From Paenibacillus sp. JQZ6Y-1 (GTDB lineage: Bacteria > Bacillota > Bacilli > Paenibacillales > Paenibacillaceae): a stretch of DNA of 64,000 bases. A model generated the notes under the pieces. That model was not told the origin of the DNA, did not search any database, and worked only from the letters and a program-made list of their open reading frames with translations. Made by a program: the position numbers and the translations under genes. The first letter of the stretch is position 1. Every line of letters starts with the position of its first letter. This document shows, one piece after another, positions 53,500 to 63,643 of this stretch. The DNA lies in assembly GCF_040719145.1 (NCBI RefSeq), contig NZ_JBFDUZ010000001.1, positions 806,001-870,000 of the forward strand. The letters are read 5' to 3'.

Positions 53500-54159
53500 A
53501 TGCCCAACCGGAAAGAATTTGACGAAAGTCTATACGAACTGCGCGATCTGCTCACAGCGATGGGAGATCATGTTGTAGACGCATTGCAAGAAGCGGTACA
53601 ATCGCTTCAAAACAAAAATATCAATCAGGCAAAGCAGGTCGTGGACAACGACTATCGTCTGAATGAACTCGAAGAAAAAGTAATGGACATCGGCTCTCGT
53701 CTGATCGTCACGCAGCAGCCAGTCGCCAAGGACTTGCGTCGCATCATCGTAGCATTCAAAATCTCCAGCGATCTGGAGCGTATGGGCGATCTGGCGCTTG
53801 ATGTTGCTAAGGTTACACTGCGACTGCAAGGCGCCGAATTGATCAAGCCGCTCAAGGACATTCCACAAATGTCGGAGATTGTGGTACAGATGACGCAGGA
53901 TTCCATTCGCTCGTATTTGGATGAAAATACCGATCTGGCGCATAAAGTTGGCGTCGATGACGATCAGGTCGATCATCTGTACAGCGGCATGATCCGCGAG
54001 CTACACGAGCATATGAAGGAAAACGGAACAGATGGTCCACAGGTGATGCTGCTCAATCTGACCGGACGGTATATCGAGCGTATCGCCGACCATGCTACCA
54101 ATATTGCCGAAAGCGTCGTTTATCTGGTGACCGGCAAACGTCCCGATCTGAACAGCTGA
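53500..54159 (+). CDS. phoU: Phosphate signalling protein PhoU
   Basis: A 219-residue all-helical protein with two PhoU three-helix repeats. The metal-cluster motifs are ELEEKVMDIG followed by KISSDLERMGDLALDVAK in the first repeat and GRYIERIADHATNIAE in the second. PhoU-family proteins link the Pst transporter to PhoR and shut off the Pho response under phosphate sufficiency. ATG at 53500 follows AGGAGG; the open frame from 53350 overlaps pstB in another phase and is rejected. A terminator follows at 54331-54361. Confidence 0.95.
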   Translation: MPNRKEFDESLYELRDLLTAMGDHVVDALQEAVQSLQNKNINQAKQVVDNDYRLNELEEKVMDIGSRLIVTQQPVAKDLRRIIVAFKISSDLERMGDLALDVAKVTLRLQGAELIKPLKDIPQMSEIVVQMTQDSIRSYLDENTDLAHKVGVDDDQVDHLYSGMIRELHEHMKENGTDGPQVMLLNLTGRYIERIADHATNIAESVVYLVTGKRPDLNS

Positions 54160-54461
54160 TCATAGAATCACTGTAGATTTCATCGTCAACCCTCGAAGAT
54201 ATTGAAGTCCAAGAAGAATGCCGATGGCATCTATACTATGTACATGTACAAACACGTTTTTTCGAGCGTTCCGCGCAACCTCGCAATTCATCGTAATCGT
54301 CAATTTCATATCAACCTGTTTTCTCTGCAAGCACCGGACAAGTTTCCGGTGCTTTTGTTTTGGAAGTGATGCCCTTGTGGTATCATAGAAGAGAGAGATT
54401 CTTTGGGACTTTTCAGTTATGGAATACCATTCCGGTGTACGTGTCGACTACAGGAGGAACT
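54160..54461 (+). other. phoU-polA intergenic region
   Basis: Holds the pstB-phoU terminator at 54331-54361 and TATCAT at 54381-54386, a possible -10 box of polA without a good -35. No gene seen. Confidence 0.5.
54331..54361 (+). terminator. Terminator of pstB-phoU
   Basis: GCACCGGA (54331-54338) pairs with TCCGGTGC (54345-54352), then TTTTGTTTT. Confidence 0.85.
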
Positions 54462-57152
54462 ATGGAAAAATTCATGTTAATAGATGGAAATAGTATCATT
54501 TATCGCGCCTTTTTTGCGATGCAGCAGCCGATGACAACCTCATCCGGTATGCACACAAACGCGGTCTACGGCTTTACCAATATGCTGCTTCGTCTGCTGG
54601 AAGAAGAGCAGCCGACCCACGTGATGGTCGCCTTTGACGCTGGTAAAATCACCTTCCGTCACAGCAGCTACGAAGATTATAAAGGCGGACGCCAAAAAAC
54701 ACCGCCAGAGCTGTCCGAGCAGTTTCCTTTACTTAAGGATTTGCTGACTGCCTTCGGCATTTCACATTATCAATTGGAGGGCTACGAAGCCGACGATATT
54801 ATCGGTACACTATCCCTTCAAGCCGAGCAAAAGGGCTGTGATGTGCTGATCATCAGCGGGGACAAGGACATGCTACAGCTTGCATCCGATCATGTAAAGA
54901 TCGCATTGACTCGCAAAGGTGTCAGTGACATCGAGCCTTACGGACCTGCCGAGGTGCAGGAGCGCTACGGCTTAACTCCGTCACAGATTATTGATCTCAA
55001 AGGTCTGATGGGCGATGCGTCCGATAATATTCCGGGTATCCCTGGTGTTGGTGAGAAAACCGCACTCAAGCTGCTGCACCAATTCGGTACGGTTGAGGAA
55101 GTATTAAACAATACCGATCAACTCAAAGGCAAAATGAAGGAAAAGGTCGAAACCCACGCTGACGACGCGCGTCTGAGCAAGGAGCTAGCGACGATTTTCC
55201 GTGAAGTGCCATTTGAAGCGGGCTGGGATAGTATGAAATATGACGGTATTCAGGCAGCAACCGCCGTCTCTGCCTTACAAAAGCTGGAATTCAAATCGAT
55301 TCTGCAACGCTTGAATCTGAACGATGTAGCTGCTCATCCTGATGCGACACTGGACGATCTCGATCTGGATAGTATGGAGATCATTCAGGCGCCGGAATTA
55401 AATGTAGTTATCATTGATGAGAACAACCTATCTACATTAGAGCAGGCACTGGCTACAGTGGATGTTGTGCATGTGGAGAGTCATGGAGATAATCCGCATC
55501 ATGCGGAGCTAGTAGGCATTTTGTTTGCGACGCCAGAGGATTATTATTTCCTGACCCCGGATACACTGAAAAGTGAGGCTGCTGCGGCAATCCGCACATG
55601 GCTTGCCGACAGCTCCATTTCCAAAAATGGTCATGATCTGCATCGCGCCGATCTGGTGCTATATTGGGACGATATTGCTTTTGCCGGAGCTGCATTCGAT
55701 ATTCAGATTGCCGCTTACCTGCTGGACCCGACCGAATCTGGTCAAAGTCTGAGCGCCTTGGCGGGCAAATATGGTCTACCGCTGCTAGCGGACGACGAGC
55801 ATGTATTTGGCAAGGGCGCCAAATACAAAGTGCCGGAGCAGGATGTGCTGAGTAACCATATGGCGCTCAAGGCGCATACGATCCGTCAACTCGTACCGCT
55901 TCAGCGTGAACAGCTGGAACAGAATGAGATGACTCCGCTGTTCAATGATCTGGAGATGCCGCTGTCCCGTATTCTCGCGGATATGGAAAAGCAGGGCGTT
56001 GCTGTCAACACAGATGAGCTGCGTGCGCTGGGCAAGGAATTTGAACAGAAGATTAGCCAGCTTGTCTCACAAATCTATGAGCTGGCAGGCACGGAGTTCA
56101 ATCTGAATTCACCGAAACAGCTGGGCGAGATTCTGTTTGATCGTCTCGGTCTACCTGTGAAAAAGAAAACCAAAACCGGCTATTCCACCAGTGCAGACGT
56201 GCTAGAGGAACTGGCGCCGTATCATGATATTGTGCAGTACATCTTGATTTACCGTCAGATTGCCAAGCTGCAATCAACGTATGTGGAAGGTCTGCTCAAA
56301 GAGATTCATCCCAAGTCTGGGAAAGTGCATACCTACTTCCGTCAGACGATTACAGCAACCGGACGGTTGTCCAGTCAGTATCCAAACCTGCAAAATATTC
56401 CGATTCGCCTAGAAGAAGGGCGCAAGCTGCGTAAAGTATTCGTGCCTTCGCAGCAAGGCTGGTCCATTCTAGCGGCGGACTATTCGCAGATTGAGCTGCG
56501 CGTACTCGCAGACATTTCCAATGATCCAGGCTTGAAGGATGCGTTTGTCCACGATATGGATATTCATACGAAGACCGCGATGGATGTATTCGGTGTGAGC
56601 GAAGATCAGGTGGACAGCAATATGCGTCGTTCTGCCAAAGCGGTTAACTTCGGCATCGTATACGGCATCAGCGATTACGGATTATCACAGAACTTGGGCA
56701 TTACGCGTAAAGAAGCGAGTGATTTTATCAATCAATACTTTGATGTATTTGGCGGGGTTCGCCAGTATATGGACGATATTGTTGATGAAGCGAAGAAGAG
56801 CGGCTATGTGAAAACGATGCTGGAACGCCGTCGGTATCTGCCGGAGATTCGCTCATCCAACTTCAATCTGCGCTCCTTTGCCGAGCGTACAGCGATGAAT
56901 ACACCGATTCAAGGAACTGCCGCTGATATTATCAAGCTGGCGATGGTGCATATGGACCGCGCCTTAACCGAGCAAGGGCTGAAAAGCCGTATGCTACTAC
57001 AGGTGCATGATGAGTTGGTATTTGAAGTGCCTGCCGATGAACTAGAGCAAATGAAAACCCTTGTACCGCAGGTTATGAAAGATGCGCTGAAGCTGAGCGT
57101 GCCGCTCAAAGCCGATGTAAGCTACGGTGCAAACTGGTATGAAGCCAAATAA
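54462..57152 (+). CDS. polA: DNA polymerase I
   Basis: An 896-residue repair/gap-filling polymerase. The 5' nuclease (residues ~1-290) includes YKGGRQKTPPELSEQFP, GYEADDIIGTL and GDASDNIPGIPGVGEKTA. The 3'-5' exonuclease domain is degenerate: the usual DxE is HVES and the KYD aspartate is replaced in NGHDLHRADLVL, so proofreading is lost, as in Bacillus and Geobacillus Pol I. The polymerase has motif A DYSQIELRVLAD, O-helix RRSAKAVNFGIVYG and motif C HDELVFEVP. The ATG at 54462 follows AGGAGG. mutM and coaE follow closely, forming a repair/cofactor unit as in B. subtilis. Confidence 0.97.
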   Translation: MEKFMLIDGNSIIYRAFFAMQQPMTTSSGMHTNAVYGFTNMLLRLLEEEQPTHVMVAFDAGKITFRHSSYEDYKGGRQKTPPELSEQFPLLKDLLTAFGISHYQLEGYEADDIIGTLSLQAEQKGCDVLIISGDKDMLQLASDHVKIALTRKGVSDIEPYGPAEVQERYGLTPSQIIDLKGLMGDASDNIPGIPGVGEKTALKLLHQFGTVEEVLNNTDQLKGKMKEKVETHADDARLSKELATIFREVPFEAGWDSMKYDGIQAATAVSALQKLEFKSILQRLNLNDVAAHPDATLDDLDLDSMEIIQAPELNVVIIDENNLSTLEQALATVDVVHVESHGDNPHHAELVGILFATPEDYYFLTPDTLKSEAAAAIRTWLADSSISKNGHDLHRADLVLYWDDIAFAGAAFDIQIAAYLLDPTESGQSLSALAGKYGLPLLADDEHVFGKGAKYKVPEQDVLSNHMALKAHTIRQLVPLQREQLEQNEMTPLFNDLEMPLSRILADMEKQGVAVNTDELRALGKEFEQKISQLVSQIYELAGTEFNLNSPKQLGEILFDRLGLPVKKKTKTGYSTSADVLEELAPYHDIVQYILIYRQIAKLQSTYVEGLLKEIHPKSGKVHTYFRQTITATGRLSSQYPNLQNIPIRLEEGRKLRKVFVPSQQGWSILAADYSQIELRVLADISNDPGLKDAFVHDMDIHTKTAMDVFGVSEDQVDSNMRRSAKAVNFGIVYGISDYGLSQNLGITRKEASDFINQYFDVFGGVRQYMDDIVDEAKKSGYVKTMLERRRYLPEIRSSNFNLRSFAERTAMNTPIQGTAADIIKLAMVHMDRALTEQGLKSRMLLQVHDELVFEVPADELEQMKTLVPQVMKDALKLSVPLKADVSYGANWYEAK

Positions 57153-57198
57153 AAACATTCCTATGTAGAATATAGCGATAAAGGAAAGGTGAACACTT

Positions 57199-58044
57199 AT
57201 GCCGGAATTGCCGGAAGTAGAAACTGTCAGACGCACACTAAACACACTGATCCCCGGCAAACAGATTGAACGGGTAACCGTCTCCTTGCCACGCATTGTA
57301 CAGCGACCGGATGATCCGCAGCAATTTGCACTGGAATTGCAGGGACACACGATTGAAACGGTCGAACGCCGTGGTAAATTTTTACGCATCATCATGGACG
57401 GGCTGGTTATGGTTTCTCATCTGCGGATGGAGGGACGTTATGGTGTATACCGTCAGGATGAGCCAGTGGAAAAGCATACCCATGTCATTTTTCACTTTAC
57501 CGACGGTACAGAGCTACGTTACAAGGATGTACGCCAATTTGGCACGATGCACCTGTTTAAAACTGGTGAAGATATGGAATCCAAGCCGCTAATGCAGCTA
57601 GGCAAGGAGCCGCTGGATCCAACGTTTACAACAGAGCAATTTATCCAGATCATTGGCAAACGCAAAACGATGATCAAGCCTGTATTGCTCAATCAAGCAT
57701 ACGTTGTCGGCATCGGCAACATCTATGTGGATGAGGCGCTGTTCCGCGCCGGTATTCATCCCGAGACGATTGCTGGCAACTTGAATGAGGAGCAGTTGAT
57801 TCGACTGCATGAAGCCATTGTATCGACATTAAACGATGCCGTTGCCGCAGGCGGATCATCGATTAAATCCTATGTGAACGGACAAGGTGAAATGGGCATG
57901 TTCCAGCACAGTCTGCGCATCTATGGACGCAAAGCGCAGCCATGCCATGAATGCGGAACATTGATCGAAAAAACCGTTGTTGGTGGCAGGGGTACTCATT
58001 ATTGCCCGGTATGCCAGCCTTTGCCGACACGTGTGAATAGTTGA
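57199..58044 (+). CDS. mutM: Formamidopyrimidine-DNA glycosylase MutM (Fpg)
   Basis: A 281-residue base-excision repair enzyme that removes oxidised purines such as 8-oxoguanine and nicks the strand. It starts with MPELPEVETVRRTL: P2 is the nucleophile after Met removal and E3 the catalytic acid. The GKFLR lysine, a H2TH region with GIGNIYVDEALFRAGIHP, and the zinc finger CHEC...CPVC near residues 249-272 are intact. ATG at 57199 follows AAGGAAAGG, 46 bases after polA; coaE begins nine bases after its stop. Confidence 0.97.
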   Translation: MPELPEVETVRRTLNTLIPGKQIERVTVSLPRIVQRPDDPQQFALELQGHTIETVERRGKFLRIIMDGLVMVSHLRMEGRYGVYRQDEPVEKHTHVIFHFTDGTELRYKDVRQFGTMHLFKTGEDMESKPLMQLGKEPLDPTFTTEQFIQIIGKRKTMIKPVLLNQAYVVGIGNIYVDEALFRAGIHPETIAGNLNEEQLIRLHEAIVSTLNDAVAAGGSSIKSYVNGQGEMGMFQHSLRIYGRKAQPCHECGTLIEKTVVGGRGTHYCPVCQPLPTRVNS

Positions 58045-58053
58045 GGTGACGCC

Positions 58054-58647
58054 ATGAATATAGGATTAACCGGAGGAATCGCCACGGGCAAAAGCTCAGT
58101 GGCGTCATGGCTTGTACAGCAGGGAGCGGCGCTGGTTGATGCGGACCAGATTGCCCGCGAAGTGATGATGCCCGGACATCCGGTGCTACAGCAGGTCAGT
58201 GAACGTTTTGGCGCAGAGATGTTACTGGCTGATGGTACGCTGGATCGCAAGCGTCTGGGAGCACATATTTTTGCACATCCTGAGGAACGGAAGGCACTGG
58301 AAGGCATTACCCATCCGGCGATTCGTGAGCTGATCTACAGTCGGGTAGCTCAGCTGGAAGCTGAGAATCCGCAGCGTCTGGTGATTGCGGACATCCCACT
58401 GCTGTATGAATCCAAGGGAGCATATACATTTGAGGAAATTATGGTCGTCTATGTACCGCGAGAGGTGCAATTGCAGCGTCTGATGCAGCGGGATTCGCTG
58501 GATCAGGAGCAAGCGGCACTGCGACTGGCAGCACAAATGGATATTGAACAGAAAAGGCAGCTCGCCGACATCGTTATCGACAATAGCGGTACATGGGAGC
58601 AGACACAGGCACAGTTGCAGCAGTTCTGGAATGGCAAGGGATTATGA
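58054..58647 (+). CDS. coaE: Dephospho-CoA kinase
   Basis: A 197-residue kinase for the last step of coenzyme A synthesis. The P-loop is GLTGGIATGKSSV (residues ~4-16), followed by DADQIAREVM with the catalytic aspartate, DIPLLYE and the lid VYVPREVQLQRLMQRD. ATG at 58054 follows GAGGTGA. Its TGA overlaps the ATG of the lytic transglycosylase gene (TGATG), giving translational coupling. Confidence 0.95.
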   Translation: MNIGLTGGIATGKSSVASWLVQQGAALVDADQIAREVMMPGHPVLQQVSERFGAEMLLADGTLDRKRLGAHIFAHPEERKALEGITHPAIRELIYSRVAQLEAENPQRLVIADIPLLYESKGAYTFEEIMVVYVPREVQLQRLMQRDSLDQEQAALRLAAQMDIEQKRQLADIVIDNSGTWEQTQAQLQQFWNGKGL

Positions 58648-59222
58648 TGAGCAAGCTCAAATCCACGCTGATCCGCAAGCGTGTACTGTTGCCCTTGTTC
58701 ATCATCGTATTATTGCTTGTTCTGTTCAATGCACGCTGGATGGGACTTGTGTATCCGATCCAGTATAAAGATGAGATTCGCGCACATGCCGAGGCATATC
58801 AGGTTGATCCGTTTCTGATCGCCTCGATCATTCGAGTCGAGACCAATTACCAACCCAGCATGGAATCGAAAAAGGGCGCACTCGGTCTCATGCAGCTGAT
58901 GCCTGATACTGCCAAATGGGCAATGGAAAAGGCACATTTGAGTGATGTGACTTTGGATTCGGTCAAGCATGATATTGATCCTAATATTGAGTTAGGCACA
59001 TGGTATATCAACAATCTGATGCAGCAGTTTGGCGGCAACAAGGTAGCGGTCATCGCTGCCTACAACGCTGGTCCCGGCAACGTCAAAAACTGGATCAAAT
59101 CCGGTAAATGGGACGGTACGCTCGAAGATGCCAAAGATATTCCTTATGGCGAAACGAGACATTATGTTCAACGTGTATTATATTATTATAAGCAATATAC
59201 AAAGCTGTATGATCAGTTCTAA
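58647..59222 (+). CDS. Membrane-anchored lytic transglycosylase (SLT domain)
   Basis: A 191-residue peptidoglycan hydrolase. An uncleaved N-terminal helix (~10-28, VLLPLFIIVLLLVLFNARW) anchors it outside the membrane. The SLT goose-lysozyme-like domain has the catalytic glutamate in IIRVETNYQPSMES, then GLMQLMPDTAKW and AAYNAGPGNVKNW. The B. subtilis counterpart at this place in the chromosome is ytaF/ytcA-like rather than this gene, but SLT genes after coaE are common in Paenibacillus as far as I recall. The ATG at 58647 has AAGGGA five to six bases upstream; the ATG three bases earlier is too close. Confidence 0.88.
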   Translation: MSKLKSTLIRKRVLLPLFIIVLLLVLFNARWMGLVYPIQYKDEIRAHAEAYQVDPFLIASIIRVETNYQPSMESKKGALGLMQLMPDTAKWAMEKAHLSDVTLDSVKHDIDPNIELGTWYINNLMQQFGGNKVAVIAAYNAGPGNVKNWIKSGKWDGTLEDAKDIPYGETRHYVQRVLYYYKQYTKLYDQF

Positions 59223-59427
59223 GTCAAGGTTACAGGTTTGGCAATCTTCATTTGACGATCTTCATTTGATGAGTATGTACACCATCCATGCAGCAGACGG
59301 ACGATAGATACAGGATATGCAGCCCGTAATAGGCATCCACAAACCAACACAAAATAGTACAAGCATGAATGACACACAATTGAACAAGTAAAAGAAGCAT
59401 TTGTGATGAAAGGAAGGTGACACAGCG

Positions 59428-59973
59428 GTGAAATGCCCCTACTGTGGTCACAATGGCACCAAGGTGCTGGATTCTCGACCGGCGAATGATAATAAGTCCA
59501 TCCGCCGCAGACGGGAATGCGAAAGCTGTAGCCGTCGGTTTACCACGTTTGAGATGGTGGAAGTAACCCCTCTCATCGTGATCAAAAAAGACGGCAGCCG
59601 CGAAGAGTTCAGTCGTGACAAGCTGCTGCGCGGTCTGATTCGCGCCTGCGAAAAGCGTCCGGTATCGGTCGACCAGTTGGATGCGATTGTATCCGAGGTG
59701 GAAAAGAGCCTGTACGCTACTGCGCTTGCCGAGGTGGAAAGCCGTGCTGTCGGCGAACTGGTGATGGAGCAGCTGTATCCGGTCGACGAGGTCGCATACG
59801 TACGCTTTGCCTCTGTATACCGCCAGTTCAAAGACATCAACATGTTTATGAAGGAACTGCAAGGTCTGTTAAGTGATGAACCGAAGACGGACAAGAAACC
59901 GATCCGCAAGCACGAATCGAATGCGTCTGTATCTGACACTAGTCGAGATCTGGATGATCCCGACCGCGATTGA
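59428..59973 (+). CDS. nrdR: Transcriptional repressor NrdR
   Basis: A 181-residue repressor of ribonucleotide reductase genes. The zinc ribbon has CPYC (residues 3-6) and CESC (~31-34), followed by [17 protein letters not shown]. The ATP-cone domain spans ~49-139 ([19 protein letters not shown]). Standard NrdR proteins are about 150 residues. Here a charged, Lys/Asp/Ser-rich tail of roughly 30 residues follows [11 protein letters not shown], without known fold. The start is GTG at 59428, with AAGGAAGGTGA upstream; the same GTG gives the conserved MKCPYC opening. A bidirectional terminator follows. Confidence 0.94.
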   Translation: MKCPYCGHNGTKVLDSRPANDNKSIRRRRECESCSRRFTTFEMVEVTPLIVIKKDGSREEFSRDKLLRGLIRACEKRPVSVDQLDAIVSEVEKSLYATALAEVESRAVGELVMEQLYPVDEVAYVRFASVYRQFKDINMFMKELQGLLSDEPKTDKKPIRKHESNASVSDTSRDLDDPDRD

Positions 59974-59994
59974 ACACGGATTGACATTCCAACC

Positions 59995-60048
59995 AAAAAG
60001 CATCGCTGCTATGAATCTCATATGAGACTCTGCGCAGCGATGCTTTTT
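59995..60048. terminator. Bidirectional terminator between nrdR and the serine hydrolase
   Basis: AAAAAGCATCGCTG (59995-60008) pairs perfectly with CAGCGATGCTTTTT (60035-60048) and encloses an inner TCTCATATGAGA palindrome. Confidence 0.92.
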
Positions 60049-60057
60049 GATTATTGA

Positions 60058-62199
60058 TTATTTGCTGATTTTTAATGTAAACGAAGCATTGGCAGAAGCA
60101 CCAAATACGATTTTACCGCCTTTTGGCAGTGTGACTTGTTTGTTGCCGCTGTTGATAGATGAGTAGTACAACTGTCCATCAGCGGTGTAAACGACGAATC
60201 CACCTTTACTCGGAAGATCGACCTTCAGCTTTTTGCCGCCTACAGTTTTGCCGATATTGAACCATGTTGCTACATGATCAGCTGGCAGGGTGACCACAGA
60301 CGAAGCACTGGCTGGCAGTGTAGCGATATTATCCTCGCTGATATATGATTGCGAGGTCGATTTGACGTACTCTTTGTTTTGCTTGGTGTAGAATTCCAGA
60401 TCAAACGTATCGCGACCATTCATTACTGGAATTTGCAACGTGTTGACGCTGTGATTGCTATCGACGATTTTGGTTGCCATCGCATAGCTTTTGCTATCAT
60501 CCAGCTTGATCGTTTTGGTCAATATTGATGGAGCGCTGTAAAAGACCGATTGAATCTGCTCATCGACATTGTAATACGTTTTGCCATTGCGTTTGGACCA
60601 AGCGTGTTGCACCGATTTGTCCAGCTTTTGGACCGGCAGTTTTTGCCCGATATACATGACCATATGCGATTGGCTCAGACCCGGCAGATTGAGATAGCCG
60701 TCCATTTTCATATAAGTTAGACCGTTGGTTTGCTTCTCAAAGCTAACAGTGGCGGAACCGTCCTCACTGCGGAATTTGCCATTGCCAGCGTAGATATAAT
60801 CCTGCTCTGGCACCAGACCGGACATTTGCATAGGTACACGCAGCTTGTTGTTGCGGAATGCGACATCAAATGTTTCACCAGTGACAGCGTACAGACCAGC
60901 ATATTGCTTCAACTTGGCAGGCATCGCTATTGCTTTCGCAGGCTTGGCGATACTTTGATCGGGCAGAATTTTGGAAATAGTGCCTTTTTCCTTTAACAGA
61001 TCCAGCATGACCGTTGTAGCAAATGCCTGATCGAAGACGGACGAACCGCCAGCGGAAGTTACTGCCATGCTCATACGCTCGCCCGGAATCGTTATGAGGG
61101 AAGAATGATACACAATCGTATCGCCGCCCTTGGTCATCGCTTTCAGACCATAACGGTCAAACGGCGACAGATCCATCGCATCCCAGCCCAGTCCATAGTT
61201 GAAAATATTGGATTGTTCTGCTACCCAGATGCCATTGCGATATTGCGGTTTTGCCATCTCGTCAGTAGCTTCTTTCGACAGAATATCGGTACGTTGACCA
61301 GTTAATACCTCAGCAAAACGAACCATATCTTCCGCGCTAGCATACAAGCCGCCAGTACCCAGAATATTAGTGTTTTCAACGGGAAGCGGAGTCTTGCTAT
61401 CTGGGGAACTGTACGCTTTTACCAACCGTTTCCGATCAAACTCGTCTAGTGGCGTAAGCGTTGATTTCAGATTCAGTGGTGTCGTGAATTTTTCTCGAAT
61501 AAAGGTAGTGTATGGCATGCCACCGACCTGCTCCACTAACAGCTCTAGCATCTGGAAGCTATCATTGGAATACACGGAAAATGCACCGGGATTGGCTTTG
61601 AGCTTTTCAGTCTTCATATGCTCTAGCAGCGTATCATGATTGAAGGTGCTGTTGTCGTTGAACATAATACTGTTGCCATAATGACTGCCGTAAAAACCGG
61701 ACGAATGATCCATCAGCATACGTGGCGTGATAGTGCGATACCGCTCGTCTGCCATACTGAAATTGGGCAGATACGTTGTCAGTGGCTGATCAATATCGAT
61801 TTTGCCTTCATCTGCTAGTAGCATCGTAGCGGCAGTGACATACATTTTACTGGTGGAGCCAATACCGAACATGTCTGTGCTTGTAATATTTTGTTTGCTT
61901 TTGCGATCATTCATGCCAGCGCTACCAGACAATACAATCTGACCATGATCCATAATCGCATATTGCATGCCGCTCATACCATATTGCTCCAGCATGCTAT
62001 TTGCTAGCTTCTGCGCACGCGCATGTAATGCAGCGGACGGCTTGGCTGCTTTATTGGTGCTGTTGGAAGTGGACACGGCTGTCTGCTTTGCAGTGGTAGT
62101 CCCATTGGTGGACGTGGCTGCATTCGCAGGCGTAACGGTGGTCAGCAATACACCACTGAGTAGGATGGAGCTTATGATGCGTGAAGTGGAACGTTTCAT
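60058..62199 (-). CDS. Secreted beta-lactamase-family serine hydrolase
   Basis: A 713-residue exported class-C-type serine hydrolase. The signal peptide spans ~1-28 (IISSILLSGVLLTTVTPANAA). A Thr/Ser-rich linker leads to the catalytic domain (~60-410) with nucleophile S115 and K118 in GSTSK, Y210-S-N212, and the third motif KGGDT in place of KTG. The C-terminal 300 residues are two beta-rich domains (ending PKGGKIVFGASANASF) of unknown role. Such proteins act as D-amino peptidases, esterases or peptidoglycan-related enzymes; resistance to beta-lactams is not implied. ATG at 62199; a strong start by AAGGGGAAT upstream. It is convergent with nrdR. Confidence 0.87.
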   Translation of the reverse strand: MKRSTSRIISSILLSGVLLTTVTPANAATSTNGTTTAKQTAVSTSNSTNKAAKPSAALHARAQKLANSMLEQYGMSGMQYAIMDHGQIVLSGSAGMNDRKSKQNITSTDMFGIGSTSKMYVTAATMLLADEGKIDIDQPLTTYLPNFSMADERYRTITPRMLMDHSSGFYGSHYGNSIMFNDNSTFNHDTLLEHMKTEKLKANPGAFSVYSNDSFQMLELLVEQVGGMPYTTFIREKFTTPLNLKSTLTPLDEFDRKRLVKAYSSPDSKTPLPVENTNILGTGGLYASAEDMVRFAEVLTGQRTDILSKEATDEMAKPQYRNGIWVAEQSNIFNYGLGWDAMDLSPFDRYGLKAMTKGGDTIVYHSSLITIPGERMSMAVTSAGGSSVFDQAFATTVMLDLLKEKGTISKILPDQSIAKPAKAIAMPAKLKQYAGLYAVTGETFDVAFRNNKLRVPMQMSGLVPEQDYIYAGNGKFRSEDGSATVSFEKQTNGLTYMKMDGYLNLPGLSQSHMVMYIGQKLPVQKLDKSVQHAWSKRNGKTYYNVDEQIQSVFYSAPSILTKTIKLDDSKSYAMATKIVDSNHSVNTLQIPVMNGRDTFDLEFYTKQNKEYVKSTSQSYISEDNIATLPASASSVVTLPADHVATWFNIGKTVGGKKLKVDLPSKGGFVVYTADGQLYYSSINSGNKQVTLPKGGKIVFGASANASFTLKISK

Positions 62200-62334
62200 C
62201 GGTATTCCCCTTTTCGTCTAAAATAGGATGCTGTCTCTTAAACCCATCCTCAGCATAACGCGAAAAGAGGAAGAGCAGAGGAAGATGGGCTGAAACGACA
62301 ATGAGAACCCCTGAACGACACCTTTTTATCGAAG

Positions 62335-63627
62335 CTACACATCATAAAATGGGAGCACGACCATATGATCCACCTGCCCATTATGCAATTCCATCGTCAT
62401 ATGACCACCGTATTTATCACAAATGCGCGAAATATTCGTCAGTCCCAGACCGTGGTATCCGTTCTGCTGCTTGCTGCTGTTCCAGTCTTCAATCTGACGA
62501 TCCGTATGATTGGCAATATGGATGTATAACGCCGATTCACTGGAATGAATTTTGATCGATAGATGACGATCCTCTGCCAGACGAACCTGCTTGCTCGCTT
62601 CCATCGCATTGTCGAGTAGATTGCCAAGCACGATGCACAGATCATACCGCTCGATATGCAGCTCTGGTGTATGCAATCGCAGCTGGGTCTCGGTACGTAC
62701 GCCGTTGGATTTGGCAATACTGAGCGTATTGCTAACTAGCGCATCAATGACCAGATTGCCTGTATTGACGCGGTGGTACGTTTCCTCGACCTTACCCAGC
62801 GTAATACGGATATGCTCCAGCGCTGCCTGTGGTTCCTCGCGGCGTACGCATTCTTCGATATAGAGCATATGCTGATTCGTATCGTGAATGATGCGCTTAA
62901 TATCCTTGAAGGCATGCACCGTTTTCTCATAGTTGGCATCCTGATAATCCATCTGCCGCTGCAAATCCCGATTTTGCCCAATAAGATGAAATCGCTCCAT
63001 CAGCGTATCGAACAAATAGATGATAAACACATTCAAAAACAACAGTCCCAGCACATACACAATATAATATGCGCCCTGTACAGCATACGTATCCAGCATA
63101 TTGATCTGCCATACTGAAAGCAGAGGTAGGATCAGAAATAATAAATAATACCAGTGCGGCAACGGATAACTTCGTCTTTTTGCGAGTAATCGAATCAGTT
63201 GCACCAATATCAACATACACAGAAAGGTAAACGCAAGCAGCCTGAAGGTATTGGCATAATTACTATGAATCAGTTCGTAGGTGGTATTAAATGAATACTT
63301 GAACCCGCCAAAAAACAATTGCCCGCCCAGTGCATTCACAAGCGACTGCAAGACAAGGAATACAAAGGCAAAGATCAGCAGCGTACCGACAGGCGCACGA
63401 TATGAGGCAGCCAGACACAACGTCATCAGAATCGCGAGCAAAGAAGCGGAGATATACGATAAATTGATCGTATAATACATAAAATAAAACACCAAATAGC
63501 CCACGATATAGAGAGGTTGATACGGTCGGCGATGATCGCGCCCAATCACCACATCAAAATAAAACCGTGTCAGCCATACCGTAGGCAATCCAAATACGAG
63601 AATCAGCAGCAAATAATAGATATACAT
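62335..63627 (-). CDS. Agr/LytS-like sensor histidine kinase (HPK10 type)
   Basis: A 430-residue membrane kinase. Six to seven helices fill residues ~1-210 with almost no extracytoplasmic domain, as in peptide-sensing AgrC kinases. A coiled coil (~215-240) leads to the phospho-acceptor region IKRIIHDTNQHMLYIEE. The GHKL ATPase then has the N-box NLLDNAMEAS and G-box GLGLTNISRICDKYGG. Short GHKL form without HisKA is the HPK10 hallmark. No autoinducer-peptide gene is visible in the 135 bases downstream. The ATG at 63627 lies 16 bases after the regulator stop, in the order regulator-kinase. Confidence 0.87.
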   Translation of the reverse strand: MYIYYLLLILVFGLPTVWLTRFYFDVVIGRDHRRPYQPLYIVGYLVFYFMYYTINLSYISASLLAILMTLCLAASYRAPVGTLLIFAFVFLVLQSLVNALGGQLFFGGFKYSFNTTYELIHSNYANTFRLLAFTFLCMLILVQLIRLLAKRRSYPLPHWYYLLFLILPLLSVWQINMLDTYAVQGAYYIVYVLGLLFLNVFIIYLFDTLMERFHLIGQNRDLQRQMDYQDANYEKTVHAFKDIKRIIHDTNQHMLYIEECVRREEPQAALEHIRITLGKVEETYHRVNTGNLVIDALVSNTLSIAKSNGVRTETQLRLHTPELHIERYDLCIVLGNLLDNAMEASKQVRLAEDRHLSIKIHSSESALYIHIANHTDRQIEDWNSSKQQNGYHGLGLTNISRICDKYGGHMTMELHNGQVDHMVVLPFYDV

Positions 63628-63643
63628 ACATCACACCCCCACT

